In this document: positions 9,976 through 19,642 of the stretch, piece after piece
Position numbering within the stretch: the stretch's first letter is position 1
Layout: the number at the start of each line of letters is the position of its first letter
Source of the DNA: an uncultured Pelagibacteraceae bacterium
GTDB taxonomy: Bacteria > Pseudomonadota > Alphaproteobacteria > Pelagibacterales > Pelagibacteraceae
Direction of reading: 5' to 3'
NCBI GenBank assembly: GCA_902616245.1
Contig: CACMSB010000002.1
Location: forward strand, 186,001 to 250,000
DNA: 64,000 bases
Notes under the pieces: generated by a model
Seen by the model: only the letters and a program-made list of their open reading frames with translations
Told to the model about the DNA's origin: nothing
Databases searched by the model: none
Program-made: the position numbers and the translations under genes

Positions 9976-10800
9976 ATGGATGAAAAAAAAGTAGGTTTAA
10001 GTGACACAACAAAGGCAAAAACTGAGCCAAAAACCTTCAGACGAAACCCAATTATAGGAACAAAGTTTACAATTGCAATATCAAGTGCAAAAGGAGGAGT
10101 AGGAAAGTCAACATATGCCTCGAATCTTGCTTTGGCATTAAAAAAAATGGACTTAAATGTTGGTTTGCTTGATGCAGATATATATGGACCATCATTGCCA
10201 AAATTATTCTCAATAAATGAAAAGCCTGAAAGTGACGGGCAAAAATTAAAACCAATTTTAAAATATGGAATTCAATGTATGTCTATAGGATTTTTAACAG
10301 AAGAACAAACACCAATGATTTGGCGGGGTCCAATGGTGATTTCTGCTATAAAAACCTTTACACAAAAAGTTTTGTGGGAAAATTTAGATTTTTTAATTGT
10401 TGATATGCCGCCAGGAACTGGAGATACACAATTGACTTTTGCACAAGAGATTAACTTGGATGGAGTAATTATTATATCTACACCACAAGAAATAGCCTTA
10501 CAGGATGTAAAACGTGGAATTAGGATGTTTGATAAACTAAAAGTAAAAATATTAGGACTTATAGATAATATGAGTCATTTCATTGGAGATGATGGAAAAA
10601 AATATGCAATTTTTGGTGAAGGCGGTGTCAAAAAGACTGCTGATGAATTTAAAAAAAATTTTCTAGGTGAAATACCAATTGATCCAGAAGTTGGAAAACA
10701 AGGGGATTTAGGTTCACCTATTGTTGAAAGTAAACCAGAGCATGAAATATCTAAAATATATTTTAAGTTTGCTGAAAAAATTAAATCAATTTATCTTTAA
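9976..10800 (+). CDS. apbC: Mrp/ApbC-family iron-sulfur cluster carrier ATPase
   Basis: P-loop ATPase that carries and transfers Fe-S clusters to apoproteins. The deviant Walker A KGGVGKST is at residues 39-46, [14 protein letters not shown] follows, and [13 protein letters not shown] is the switch/Walker B region; 274 residues. It lacks the N-terminal MIP18/DUF59 domain found in many Mrp proteins and lacks a clear CxxC pair in the visible C-terminal region, which is unusual for a cluster carrier and worth an alignment. Its last 20 bases overlap the convergent thyX gene. Confidence 0.88.
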   Translation: MDEKKVGLSDTTKAKTEPKTFRRNPIIGTKFTIAISSAKGGVGKSTYASNLALALKKMDLNVGLLDADIYGPSLPKLFSINEKPESDGQKLKPILKYGIQCMSIGFLTEEQTPMIWRGPMVISAIKTFTQKVLWENLDFLIVDMPPGTGDTQLTFAQEINLDGVIIISTPQEIALQDVKRGIRMFDKLKVKILGLIDNMSHFIGDDGKKYAIFGEGGVKKTADEFKKNFLGEIPIDPEVGKQGDLGSPIVESKPEHEISKIYFKFAEKIKSIYL

Positions 10801-11728
10801 GATCAAAAGCTTCCATAAGTTCGTTCCATTCTCTTTTCGATAAACCTGTGTCATTGATAGAAACATTTTCACCTTTTATAAGTTTTTGAATAATAACTTT
10901 TCCTTTTGCAGAAACTTCTGTTCCACCAACCCTATAATCCATAAAAGCTTCATAAGTTATTGGCACCCATTTTTTAACAGTATCAAGCATAACATCTGCG
11001 TAAGCTCTTATTTCGTACTGAGCGTGATGATCTGCTCTGAGTCTCAAAAAGTTCATCAGATTTAATAAATCTGTTTTCCAATACCATTGAGTATAAGTAT
11101 TTAGTGTTAAGTTCATTCTAGCAAGCTCTCTTGCTAAACCTACAGCATTTTCATCTATGGTTGATCCATCATATCTTTCATTAAGCATAGTTTCATAATT
11201 ATTATAAGTTTGTTCAGCATCTCCTTTTAATAAATTCAAAACTTTTTTTGCTTTTTCTCCATCTAAAATATCACCTCTTCCTTGTCTATTACTTTGTGAT
11301 TGAGCAGCAAGATGTTGAGGCTCAGGTAAATAAAATTCTTTATCTAAAATCGAGTATCTGGCTGAGTATTCATTTACATTTGCTGTTCTATGTCTAATCC
11401 ATTGTCTAGCTATAAATATTGGTAGCTTTACATGATATTTTATTTCACACATTTCAAAAGGAGTACTATGCCAATGTCTCATTAAATATTTGATTAAACC
11501 AGAGTCAGTGGAAACTTTTTTTGTACCTTTTCCATAAGAAACTCTTGCTGATTGAACTACAGAGGTATCATCACCCATATAGTCAACAACTCTTATAAAA
11601 CCATGGTCTAATATTGGAATTGCATCGTAGAGAATTTTTTCAAGTTCTGGTGCTGTCACTCTTTTTGTTGAATTTTGTTGAGATTGTTGGTCTTTTATTT
11701 CTTTTATTTGTTCGTTGGTTAACTTCAT
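10781..11728 (-). CDS. thyX: Flavin-dependent thymidylate synthase
   Basis: Makes dTMP from dUMP using methylene-tetrahydrofolate with FAD and NADPH, without needing dihydrofolate reductase. The diagnostic RHRX7S motif is at residues 112-122 ([11 protein letters not shown]), with the preceding IFIARQWI. At 315 residues it is longer than many ThyX proteins, as is usual in alphaproteobacteria. It runs convergently into apbC with a 20-base overlap and no terminator. Use of ThyX instead of ThyA fits small-genome alphaproteobacteria. Confidence 0.95.
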   Translation of the reverse strand: MKLTNEQIKEIKDQQSQQNSTKRVTAPELEKILYDAIPILDHGFIRVVDYMGDDTSVVQSARVSYGKGTKKVSTDSGLIKYLMRHWHSTPFEMCEIKYHVKLPIFIARQWIRHRTANVNEYSARYSILDKEFYLPEPQHLAAQSQSNRQGRGDILDGEKAKKVLNLLKGDAEQTYNNYETMLNERYDGSTIDENAVGLARELARMNLTLNTYTQWYWKTDLLNLMNFLRLRADHHAQYEIRAYADVMLDTVKKWVPITYEAFMDYRVGGTEVSAKGKVIIQKLIKGENVSINDTGLSKREWNELMEAFDLKDKLI

Positions 11729-11764
11729 GAATAATTTATTGAATCTATTGAATTTGGTTTTATA

Positions 11765-12036
11765 TTATTAATGTTGGTTTTCCAACTATGACGATAAACG
11801 AATTTCGTAATAACCATTACGGACGTGGGGGCAGTACCCACCACCTCCACCATTTTCAACTTATGGGGGTGAATTAGGATCGACGGATGACTAAAAGTTA
11901 TTCTTTCGTTCGGTATTGTTCCGCCGTGAAGGGCTAATTTATAAATGCTAACGAAAGTTACGCACTTGCAGCTTAATTAATTTATTAATTAAGTTACGGG
12001 GTTTGGGGCACCTGGCAACAGAACGCCCCTTAATAA
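11765..12036 (+). ncRNA. ssrA: Circularly permuted two-piece tmRNA
   Basis: Ribosome-rescue RNA. The upstream acceptor piece ends with a T-arm (GTGGG 11825-11829, seven-base loop, CCCAC 11837-11841), the 3' acceptor strand CACCTCC (11842-11848), A and an encoded CCA (11850-11852). After a 12-base spacer the coding piece begins with GGGGGTG (11865-11871), which pairs with CACCTCC over seven positions (one G-U). The tag frame starts at GCT 11947. Gene order acceptor-spacer-coding is the permuted alphaproteobacterial type. A hairpin GGGGC/GCCCC (12005-12029) lies near the 3' end. The outer ends (about 11765 and 12036) are estimates. Confidence 0.93.
11947..11976 (+). other. tmRNA proteolysis tag reading frame
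   Basis: Codons from GCT 11947 to TAA 11974-11976 read ANESYALAA, ending in the ALAA degron typical of ssrA tags recognised by ClpXP/ClpAP. Including the alanine loaded on tmRNA, the tag added to stalled proteins would be this sequence with its first residue contributed by tRNA-like charging or the resume codon. A perfect nine-base-pair A/T hairpin (CTTAATTAA...TTAATTAAG) begins at the stop codon. Confidence 0.85.
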
Positions 12037-12047
12037 ATATTTGTTTT

Positions 12048-12133
12048 TGGTGCGGTCAGAGAGACTCGAACTCTCATGGGCTAGGCCCACACGGCCCTCA
12101 ACCGTGCCTGTCTACCAGTTTCAGCATGACCGC
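12048..12133 (-). tRNA. tRNA-Leu (anticodon GAG)
   Basis: An 86-base class II tRNA on the minus strand. Acceptor stem GCGGTCA/TGACCGC, anticodon stem CACGG/CCGTG around loop TTGAGGG (anticodon GAG, reading CTC/CTT), a long variable arm (GGGC/GCCC) and a T-arm with TTCGAGT. CCA is encoded (12048-12050). It ends convergently against the tmRNA gene. Confidence 0.97.
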
Positions 12134-12193
12134 ATGATATGCGGCAGATTAAATGAATGACAATTCTATTTCAAGTTGATAAGTTTTTTTATT

Positions 12194-13183
12194 ATGGAAT
12201 TTACTAGTGAAATAAAAAAAGCAACAAGCTCAATTTATAACAAAGTATCAAAAAAAATTCCGGAGATGGAATGGGCTACACATGCACCTTACATTTATAA
12301 AATTAATAAATTAAAGAAAGAGAAGAACGCAGTAATTCTTGCCCACAATTATCAAACACCAGAAATTTATCACGGCATTTCAGATTTTTCTGCGGATTCT
12401 TTAGCATTAGCGGTAGAAGCTGCAAAAACAAAAGCAGATATAATTGTCATGTGTGGAGTTCATTTTATGGCTGAAACTGCAAAATTAATGAGTCCTGAAA
12501 AAAAAGTTTTATTACCAGATATGAAGGCAGGCTGTTCACTGTCTTCGTCTATAACAGGTGATGATGTTAGAAATCTAAAAAAACAATATCCTGGTGTTCC
12601 AGTGGTCTCTTATGTAAATACATCTGCTGATGTTAAGGCTGAAACTGATGTTTGCTGTACATCTGCGAATGCAGTAAAAATTGTAGAATCATTAGGAGTA
12701 AAGAAAGTTATATTTTTACCTGATGATTTTTTAGCAAAATATGTAGCATCACAAACTGATATAGAAATTATTTCTTGGAAGGGGACTTGTGAAGTGCATG
12801 AACAATTCAATGATCAAGAAATTAATGATATTAGAAAAGCTAATCCAGGTATAAAAATAATAGCCCATCCAGAATGTCCACCTGATGTTATACAAGCATC
12901 TGATTTTACAGGTTCTACAAGTGGAATGATTAAATATGTAAGAGATAATCAACCAGAAAAAGTCATGATGGTAACGGAATGCTCAATGAGCGATAACGTA
13001 CAAATTGATAATCCAAATGTTGAATTTATTAGACCATGTAATCTTTGTCCTCATATGAAAAGGATAACTTTGCCTAAAATATTAGATTGTTTAGAAAATG
13101 AAACTAACGAATTAATAATGGACAATGAGACAATCGAAAAAGCAAGAAAATCTGTAGAGAGAATGGCAGAAATAGGCAGATAA
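12194..13183 (+). CDS. nadA: Quinolinate synthase A
   Basis: [4Fe-4S] enzyme that condenses iminoaspartate with dihydroxyacetone phosphate to quinolinate in NAD synthesis. From ATG 12194 (329 residues), the cluster cysteines fit Cys87 (MCGVHFMAET), a Cys in DVCCTSAN near 160 and one in PCNLCPHMKR near 285; ILAHNYQ and GTCEVH are further family motifs. An upstream in-frame ATG at 12176 would add six residues without homology. nadC follows after five bases; no nadB is present nearby, so the iminoaspartate source lies elsewhere. Confidence 0.95.
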   Translation: MEFTSEIKKATSSIYNKVSKKIPEMEWATHAPYIYKINKLKKEKNAVILAHNYQTPEIYHGISDFSADSLALAVEAAKTKADIIVMCGVHFMAETAKLMSPEKKVLLPDMKAGCSLSSSITGDDVRNLKKQYPGVPVVSYVNTSADVKAETDVCCTSANAVKIVESLGVKKVIFLPDDFLAKYVASQTDIEIISWKGTCEVHEQFNDQEINDIRKANPGIKIIAHPECPPDVIQASDFTGSTSGMIKYVRDNQPEKVMMVTECSMSDNVQIDNPNVEFIRPCNLCPHMKRITLPKILDCLENETNELIMDNETIEKARKSVERMAEIGR

Positions 13184-13188
13184 AATCT

Positions 13189-14025
13189 GTGTCTAAAATT
13201 CAATTAAGTAAAAATTTTATAAAATCATCATGTAAATTGGCTTTGAATGAAGACTTGTATCCATCAGGAGATATTACTTCAGAACTAATTGATAAAAATA
13301 TTAAAAAAAAAGTAAAAATGATATGTAACCAAAATGGAATTTTAGGTGGTATAGATTTTGCTAAAGAGACCTTTAAATTAGTAGATAAAAAAATAAATTT
13401 TAAAAATAAAAAAAAAGATGGATCTCGAATTAAAAAAGGTGAGGTAGTCGCTACTATTGATGGTAACCTAAGAAATATTTTAACTGGTGAAAGAGTGGCA
13501 TTAAATTTTGTTTCTCATATTTCTGGAATAGCAACAAAAACAAATATGTTTGTAAAAAAAGTTAGAAAAAAAACTCAAATATGCTGCACAAGAAAAACGA
13601 TCCCAAATCTAAGAGTCATCCAAAAATATGCTGTAAAATTAGGCGGTGGAACAAACCACAGATTTAACTTAAGTGATGAATACTTAATAAAAGATAACCA
13701 TATAAGTTCTGAAAAAAATTTTGAAAATTTAATTCAAAGAGCCATTAAAAAGAAGGGAAGAAAAAAAATTACAGTTGAGGTTGATAATTTATCTCAGTTA
13801 AAGAGAATATTGGGTCTGAAATTTGATAGGATTTTATTAGATAATATGAGCTCAAAAAATTTAAAAAAAGCAGTCAAAATGTCTAGGAAATTTTACGAAA
13901 TTGAAGCATCAGGAGGAATTAACTTAAAGAATGTTAAAAATGTTTCCTCTACTGGTGTAGATAGAATTTCTATAGGATCGTTAACTCACTCAATTGACGC
14001 ATTAGACTTAAAATTGGAAATGTAA
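13189..14025 (+). CDS. nadC: Nicotinate-nucleotide pyrophosphorylase (quinolinate phosphoribosyltransferase)
   Basis: Converts quinolinate and PRPP to nicotinate mononucleotide, the step after NadA. Family segments visible are GDITSELI near residue 28, ILTGERVALNFV near 105, the CTRKTIPNLR substrate-binding segment near 138, KLGGGTNHRFNL and the C-terminal EASGGIN and GVDRISIGSLTHS. Start codon is GTG at 13189, five bases after nadA; 278 residues. Lysine-rich, as are many proteins here. It ends nine bases from the convergent ppdK with no obvious terminator. Confidence 0.95.
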   Translation: MSKIQLSKNFIKSSCKLALNEDLYPSGDITSELIDKNIKKKVKMICNQNGILGGIDFAKETFKLVDKKINFKNKKKDGSRIKKGEVVATIDGNLRNILTGERVALNFVSHISGIATKTNMFVKKVRKKTQICCTRKTIPNLRVIQKYAVKLGGGTNHRFNLSDEYLIKDNHISSEKNFENLIQRAIKKKGRKKITVEVDNLSQLKRILGLKFDRILLDNMSSKNLKKAVKMSRKFYEIEASGGINLKNVKNVSSTGVDRISIGSLTHSIDALDLKLEM

Positions 14026-14034
14026 AATTTAATT

Positions 14035-16692
14035 TTATTTTTTTAATTGAGCTTGAGCAGCAGCCAGTCTTGCAATAGGTACTCTATAAGGTGAACAGGA
14101 TACATAATCTAAACCAGCACGTGCACAAAAGTCGATACTTTTCGGATCACCTCCATGTTCACCACATATACCGAGTTTGATTTTTTTGTTAATTAATCTA
14201 CCTTTTTTTGTTGCTATTTCTATCAAATCTCCAACTCCGTCGTCTATAGAAACAAATGGATCAATATCGAAAATTTTATTATCAATATAATCATTTAAAA
14301 ACTTACCACTATCATCTCTGCTAATGCCAAAAGTTGTTTGTGTTAAGTCATTTGTTCCAAAACTAAAGAATTCTGCATGTCTAGATATATCATCTGCTTT
14401 GATTGCTGCTCTTGGGAGCTCAATCATTGTACCCACTAAAAAATTTAGTTTTGTTTTAGTTTTATTTTCAACTTCTTTTGCAACTCTAATTACTAAATCT
14501 TTCATTATTTTTATTTCTGCTTCAGTAGATACCAAAGGTATCATGATCTCCGGAATAATAGATTTTATCTTTAGTTTTTTACATTCAACTAAAGCATGAA
14601 AAATCGCTGTGCACTGCATCTCATATATTTCTGGGAATGATATACCTAATCTACAACCTCTATGACCGAGCATTGGATTTTGTTCATGAAGTTCTGTTAT
14701 TCTACCCTCTAATTCTGAACTTTTGATGTTTAAAGCATTTGCTACATCGCTTATTTCTTTTTGATTTTTTGGTAAAAATTCATGAAGCGGTGGATCTAAT
14801 AATCTAACTGTAACAGGTAGACCATTCATAATTTTAAAGATATCAATAAAATCCTTTTTTTGAAAAGGAAGTAATTTGTTTAGAGCCCTAGCCCTATCTT
14901 CTTTTGATTTTGATAAAATCATTTCTCTTACAGATAAAATTCTCTCTTCATCAAAAAACATATGTTCTGTTCTACAAAGACCTATTCCTTCAGCTCCAAA
15001 TTCTCTAGCAGTTTTACTATCAAGAGGTGTTTCAGAGTTAGTTCTAATTTTTAGTTTTCTAAATTTATCAGCCCAACTCATAAGTTTAGAAAAATCTCCC
15101 GAAATTTCGGGTTTAACAGTTCTAACTTCTCCTTTTATAATTCTACCAGTTGATCCATCAATTGTAATTAAATCACCTTCTTTAATTTCATTATTTTTTG
15201 TTTTAAAAATTTTATTTTGGTAATCTATTTCTATTTCACTTGAGCCAGATACACAAGGCCTACCCATTCCTCTTGCAACTACTGCAGCATGGCTAGTCAT
15301 TCCTCCTCTTGCAGTAAGAATTCCTTTAGCTGCATGCATTCCATTTATATCTTCAGGCGATGTTTCTACTCTTACTAGGATTGTATTTTGCATCATTCCA
15401 TTTAATCTTTCAGCCTCATCAGATGTAAATACTACTTTTCCACTAGCTGCTCCAGGCGAAGCTGGAAGGCCTTTGGCTATTACTTCTAAATTCGCTGTTT
15501 CATCTAAAGTTGGATGAAGCAAAGTGTCTAATGAGTTTGGTTGTACTCTGAGTACAGCCTCTTTTTTTGTGATGAGTTTTTCTCTTTCCATATCGACAGC
15601 AATTTTGACTGATGATTTTGCAGTTCTTTTTCCTGATCTAGTTTGCAACATCCACAACTTATTATTTTCGACTGTGAACTCCACATCCTGCATATCTTTA
15701 TAATGTTTCTCCAGTTTTATAAGAATATTTTTTAGATTTTTGTAAACTCTAGGCATAGTCTCCTCCATTGAAAGAAATGTCTCTTTTGCATTTTTTCTAG
15801 CTTTCTTAGTTATATGTTGGGGCGTCCTTGTTCCCGCAACAACATCTTCTCCTTGAGCATTTATTAAATATTCACCATAGATTTCATTGATTCCATTTGA
15901 TGGATTGCGTGTAAATACAACACCTGTCGCACAATCATCACCCATATTGCCAAAAACCATGGTCTGAACATTTACTGCAGTTCCCCACTCAGAAGGAATA
16001 TGATTTAATTTTCTATAGACCTTTGCTCTATTACTCTCCCATGACAAAAAGACTGCACTAATTGCGCCTAGTAATTGTTCATTAATATTTTGAGGAAAAT
16101 TTTTTTTTGTTTTTTCTTTTACAATATTTTTAAAATCTTTAATCAATCCGTCCCAATCATCTTCATTTAAATCAGTGTCTAGCAAAACACCTTTTGTAAG
16201 TTTGTAATTTTCAATTAATTCTTCAAAATTATAACTTTCAACACCCATTACAACATTCGCATACATTTGTATAAATCTTCTATAACTATCTTTTGCAAAT
16301 CTAATATTTGATGTTTTATTTGCTAAAGCAATCACAGTTTTGTCATTTAGTCCAAGATTTAAAATAGTATCCATCATTCCTGGCATGGATACTCTGGCGC
16401 CAGATCTTACAGATAATAATAAAGGATTTTTCAAATCTCCAAATTTTTTTCCAGAGTCTTTTTCAATATTTTTTAATTCTTTATTTATTTCATTTATGAT
16501 TTTAGGCTTTAATTTCTTCTTATTTTTATAAAATAAATCACAGACTTCAGTAGAAATCGTGAATCCAGGTGGGACAGGCAAACCCATCCTACCCATTTCT
16601 GATAAATTTGCACCTTTGCCTCCTAAAATATTTTTTGGGTTTTTTATTTTTTTTGTGTCTTTAGATTTAAAATTAAATACTAATTTTGGCAT
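14035..16692 (-). CDS. ppdK: Pyruvate, phosphate dikinase
   Basis: Reversibly interconverts pyruvate + ATP + Pi and PEP + AMP + PPi, serving as the pyruvate/PEP step in glycolysis or gluconeogenesis. N-terminal nucleotide-binding domain begins GGKGANLSEMGRMGLPVPPGFT; the central phosphohistidine domain has the signature GGMTSHAAVVARGMG near residue 455; the C-terminal PEP-binding barrel includes GLCRTEHMFF and the catalytic-cysteine segment GICGEHGGDP. Full length at 885 residues. It directly follows glyS (one-base spacing boundary) on the minus strand. PPDK rather than a pyruvate kinase is typical of SAR11-type central metabolism. Confidence 0.97.
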   Translation of the reverse strand: MPKLVFNFKSKDTKKIKNPKNILGGKGANLSEMGRMGLPVPPGFTISTEVCDLFYKNKKKLKPKIINEINKELKNIEKDSGKKFGDLKNPLLLSVRSGARVSMPGMMDTILNLGLNDKTVIALANKTSNIRFAKDSYRRFIQMYANVVMGVESYNFEELIENYKLTKGVLLDTDLNEDDWDGLIKDFKNIVKEKTKKNFPQNINEQLLGAISAVFLSWESNRAKVYRKLNHIPSEWGTAVNVQTMVFGNMGDDCATGVVFTRNPSNGINEIYGEYLINAQGEDVVAGTRTPQHITKKARKNAKETFLSMEETMPRVYKNLKNILIKLEKHYKDMQDVEFTVENNKLWMLQTRSGKRTAKSSVKIAVDMEREKLITKKEAVLRVQPNSLDTLLHPTLDETANLEVIAKGLPASPGAASGKVVFTSDEAERLNGMMQNTILVRVETSPEDINGMHAAKGILTARGGMTSHAAVVARGMGRPCVSGSSEIEIDYQNKIFKTKNNEIKEGDLITIDGSTGRIIKGEVRTVKPEISGDFSKLMSWADKFRKLKIRTNSETPLDSKTAREFGAEGIGLCRTEHMFFDEERILSVREMILSKSKEDRARALNKLLPFQKKDFIDIFKIMNGLPVTVRLLDPPLHEFLPKNQKEISDVANALNIKSSELEGRITELHEQNPMLGHRGCRLGISFPEIYEMQCTAIFHALVECKKLKIKSIIPEIMIPLVSTEAEIKIMKDLVIRVAKEVENKTKTKLNFLVGTMIELPRAAIKADDISRHAEFFSFGTNDLTQTTFGISRDDSGKFLNDYIDNKIFDIDPFVSIDDGVGDLIEIATKKGRLINKKIKLGICGEHGGDPKSIDFCARAGLDYVSCSPYRVPIARLAAAQAQLKK

Positions 16693-18756
16693 TTATGCTT
16701 CTATTTTAGAAAAGTTAAAATAATTATCGAAGCTTTTACACAACATTTTTAAAAGTTCCAGTCTGTTTTTTTTAATTATTTCTTCTTGATCATTAACTAT
16801 TACATTATCAAAAAACTCATTAACCTCTATTTTAGCACTTGAAAGTGTTTTAAGACTTTCGTCATAATCCTCGTCTCTACCTATGCTTGAAAAATACTTT
16901 CTTATAATATGTATTTTTTTATAAAGATTTTTTTCATAATCATTTTTAAATAGACCAGGGTCGGCAGAACCTACAATTTCTAGTTTTGATTTACTTTCGT
17001 TATTTAAAATGTTTGCAGATCTTTTATAAATTGCAATAACATCAAGACCAAAATCTTTTTTAATATTTTTATTCAAATTTGATGATTTATTAAAAATTTT
17101 TAGTAAATCATCTATTCCATATGAAGTAGTGGAGCACTCAATAATATCTGACCTAATATTTTTTTCTTTCAAATAATTTTTTAATCTTTCTAAAATAAAA
17201 TCTCCCAATTCATCATTTATCAATTTTGAGTTAAAAGAGTAATTTTGATCTTTATATAAATTTATTGAATAATTTATTAGATCTCTTAATTTTATTTTTT
17301 TTTGATTTTCAATTATTAACCTTAATAAACTAATTGCAATCCTTCTTAAGGCATAAGGATCTTTTGAACTAGTTGGTTTGAGATTAATTCCAAAAAATCC
17401 TACTAAGGAGTCTATTTTGTCACTTAACGATAATGCTATGCTGTATGGTTTTTTTGGAACTTTACTATCAATACCACTTGGTAAGTAATGCTCTGAAACA
17501 GCTAAACTTATTTCTTCGTCAAAACCTTGCTCTCTAGCAAAGTATCCACCCATCACACCTTGTAATTCGGGAAACTCTCCAACTAAATCTGACATCAAAT
17601 CTACTTTGCAAATTGAGGAGGCAATTTCTATCTTTTCTTTACTTATTAAAAGTTCATCTGATATTATTCCGCTCAGTTTTCTTACTCTTTGTATTTTATC
17701 AAAATAACTTCCCAATCCTTTAAAATAGTTAATTTGCTTCAATCTAGATACCTGTTTAACTAAATTTTGAGACTTATTTCTGTTCCAAAAAAATTCTGCA
17801 TCTGCCAACCTTGCATCTACAACATTTTGATTTCCTAATTTAACTAATCCGTTTTTGTCCTTACAATCTGCCACAACGATAAAATTATTTGTTAATTTGT
17901 TTTTGCTATCAAATGTAGGAAAATATTTCTGGTGATATTGCATTGTTATAATAAGTATTTCTTGTGGAATTTCTAAAAATTTCTTACTAAACTCACATAC
18001 TAAAATTTTTGGTTTTTCAACAATATTTATTATTTCGTCTATAAGTTTTTCATTCACGTTTATATGAATTTTTTTTTGATTGGTTGCCTTATTTATTTCT
18101 TTAATTATGAATTCTTTCCTTTTATTTTGGTCAATTGTTACTCCTTTTTGTTTAAAAAATTTTATATAAGATTTAAAATCAACAAAACTTTTTACTTCAT
18201 CTTCTAGATCTTTATCTGTAAAAGTTTTATTTGAACTCTGTAAATGGTTTAATTTAAATTCAATTATTTTTTTATCAAATAAGGCTAAAATTGATTTTAA
18301 CGGTCTTCCCCAATATAAATCATGATTGCCCCATTTCATTGATTTTTTCCATGAAATTTTTAAAAGCAAACTTGCAATATTTTCTTTTAATAAATCGTAT
18401 GTTTTTATTTTTTGTGATGGCTTGTTGTAGAAATAGAATATGCCTTTTTCAGTGCTTTTTTTTAACACTTTTTCTTTACTTATTTTATTGGATTTTAAAA
18501 ATCCTTCTAAAGCCTTTTCTGGAGCATTTATATTAGGACCTCTAATTTCCTCAGCTTTTTTTATTACATCTTTAGGTATCTTATTTATATGAATGATGAG
18601 CCTATTTGGAGTTGAATAAGTATTAATTTTACCTTTAACTTTAATTTCATTATCATCAAAAAATTTTTTAAAAATTTGTGTTAAATCATTTCTAGCATTG
18701 ATTTGTAATCTGGAAGGTATTTCTTCACTAAATAATTCAAGGAAAAATTCAGACAT
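16693..18756 (-). CDS. glyS: Glycyl-tRNA synthetase beta subunit
   Basis: Beta subunit of the alpha2beta2 bacterial glycyl-tRNA synthetase, needed for tRNA recognition. It starts with the family signature FFLELFSEEIPSRLQ, contains KSMKWG and the KRIRKLSGI-like region (VRKLSGIISDELL), an HD-type domain centre with GVMGGYFAREQGF and PSSKDPYALRR, and a C-terminal anticodon-binding-like helical domain. 687 residues, normal length. It is one base downstream of glyQ, the usual order for this two-gene enzyme. Confidence 0.96.
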   Translation of the reverse strand: MSEFFLELFSEEIPSRLQINARNDLTQIFKKFFDDNEIKVKGKINTYSTPNRLIIHINKIPKDVIKKAEEIRGPNINAPEKALEGFLKSNKISKEKVLKKSTEKGIFYFYNKPSQKIKTYDLLKENIASLLLKISWKKSMKWGNHDLYWGRPLKSILALFDKKIIEFKLNHLQSSNKTFTDKDLEDEVKSFVDFKSYIKFFKQKGVTIDQNKRKEFIIKEINKATNQKKIHINVNEKLIDEIINIVEKPKILVCEFSKKFLEIPQEILIITMQYHQKYFPTFDSKNKLTNNFIVVADCKDKNGLVKLGNQNVVDARLADAEFFWNRNKSQNLVKQVSRLKQINYFKGLGSYFDKIQRVRKLSGIISDELLISKEKIEIASSICKVDLMSDLVGEFPELQGVMGGYFAREQGFDEEISLAVSEHYLPSGIDSKVPKKPYSIALSLSDKIDSLVGFFGINLKPTSSKDPYALRRIAISLLRLIIENQKKIKLRDLINYSINLYKDQNYSFNSKLINDELGDFILERLKNYLKEKNIRSDIIECSTTSYGIDDLLKIFNKSSNLNKNIKKDFGLDVIAIYKRSANILNNESKSKLEIVGSADPGLFKNDYEKNLYKKIHIIRKYFSSIGRDEDYDESLKTLSSAKIEVNEFFDNVIVNDQEEIIKKNRLELLKMLCKSFDNYFNFSKIEA

Positions 18757-18757
18757 T

Positions 18758-19642
18758 TTAATTTTGTGTTTCTACCCAAATTTTTCCAATTTCTCTTGTT
18801 AGATCTCTTATCCTTGCAATATATTCTGCTCTTTGAGCAACACTTATAACTCCTCTAGCATCTAAAATATTGAACACATGACTTGATTTTAAACATTGAT
18901 CATATGCTGGAAGAGAAATTTTTTTTTCAATTAATGATTTTGCTTCTTCTTCTAGCATATCAAAAATCTTAAATAATTTATCTGTGTTTGCATAATCAAA
19001 ATTATAGGCTGAAAATTCTTTTTCAGCTTGATGAAAAACATCTTTGTATAAAACTCCTTCATCATTCCAAATTAAATCAAAAACATTTTTTTTACCTTGA
19101 ATAAACATACATAATCTCTCTAAACCATAAGTAATTTCAACAGATATTGGATTGCATTCTATCCCTGCCATTTGTTGAAAATAAGTAAATTGAGTAACTT
19201 CCATACCATCACACCATACTTCCCATCCAAGACCGGCAGCACCTAAGGTTGGACTTTCCCAATCATCCTCTACAAATCTGATATCGTGCTCCTCATGTTT
19301 AATACCAATTGTTGAAAGACTATTAAGATACATTTTTTTAATATCTTTTGGTGAAGGTTTTATTAGTACTTGAAATTGATAGTAGTGTTGTAAACGATTA
19401 GGATTTTCTCCATATCTTCCATCTGTTGGTCTTCTTGATGGTTGAACATAAGCTGTTTTCCAAGGTTTAGGACCTAATGATCTTAGAGTTGTTGCTGGGT
19501 GAAATGTTCCTGCTCCAACTTCTAAATCATATGGTTGTAAAATAATACAACCTTTTTTTGACCAGTACTTTTGTAGATTTAAAATTGTATCCTGAAAAGA
19601 AATAAATGATTTTAAATTTTTTGTTTTTTTTTTAGAAACCAT
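18758..19642 (-). CDS. glyQ: Glycyl-tRNA synthetase alpha subunit
   Basis: Catalytic class II synthetase subunit that activates glycine. Motifs visible: [17 protein letters not shown] at the N-terminus, [35 protein letters not shown] (motif 2 region), the [25 protein letters not shown] core and the C-terminal [15 protein letters not shown]. 294 residues, normal length. It overlaps the end of the upstream peptidase gene by 11 bases and precedes glyS. Confidence 0.97.
   Translation of the reverse strand: MVSKKKTKNLKSFISFQDTILNLQKYWSKKGCIILQPYDLEVGAGTFHPATTLRSLGPKPWKTAYVQPSRRPTDGRYGENPNRLQHYYQFQVLIKPSPKDIKKMYLNSLSTIGIKHEEHDIRFVEDDWESPTLGAAGLGWEVWCDGMEVTQFTYFQQMAGIECNPISVEITYGLERLCMFIQGKKNVFDLIWNDEGVLYKDVFHQAEKEFSAYNFDYANTDKLFKIFDMLEEEAKSLIEKKISLPAYDQCLKSSHVFNILDARGVISVAQRAEYIARIRDLTREIGKIWVETQN

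Noticed and set aside
12030..12050. Possible shared bidirectional terminator between tmRNA and tRNA-Leu
   Set aside because: GGGGC/GCCCC hairpin at 12005-12029 is probably part of tmRNA and the following stretch is only loosely T-rich, so I do not annotate a terminator.
14876..15223. 115-codon plus-strand open frame inside ppdK
   Set aside because: Shadow of ppdK on the other strand; no domain or ribosome-binding site.
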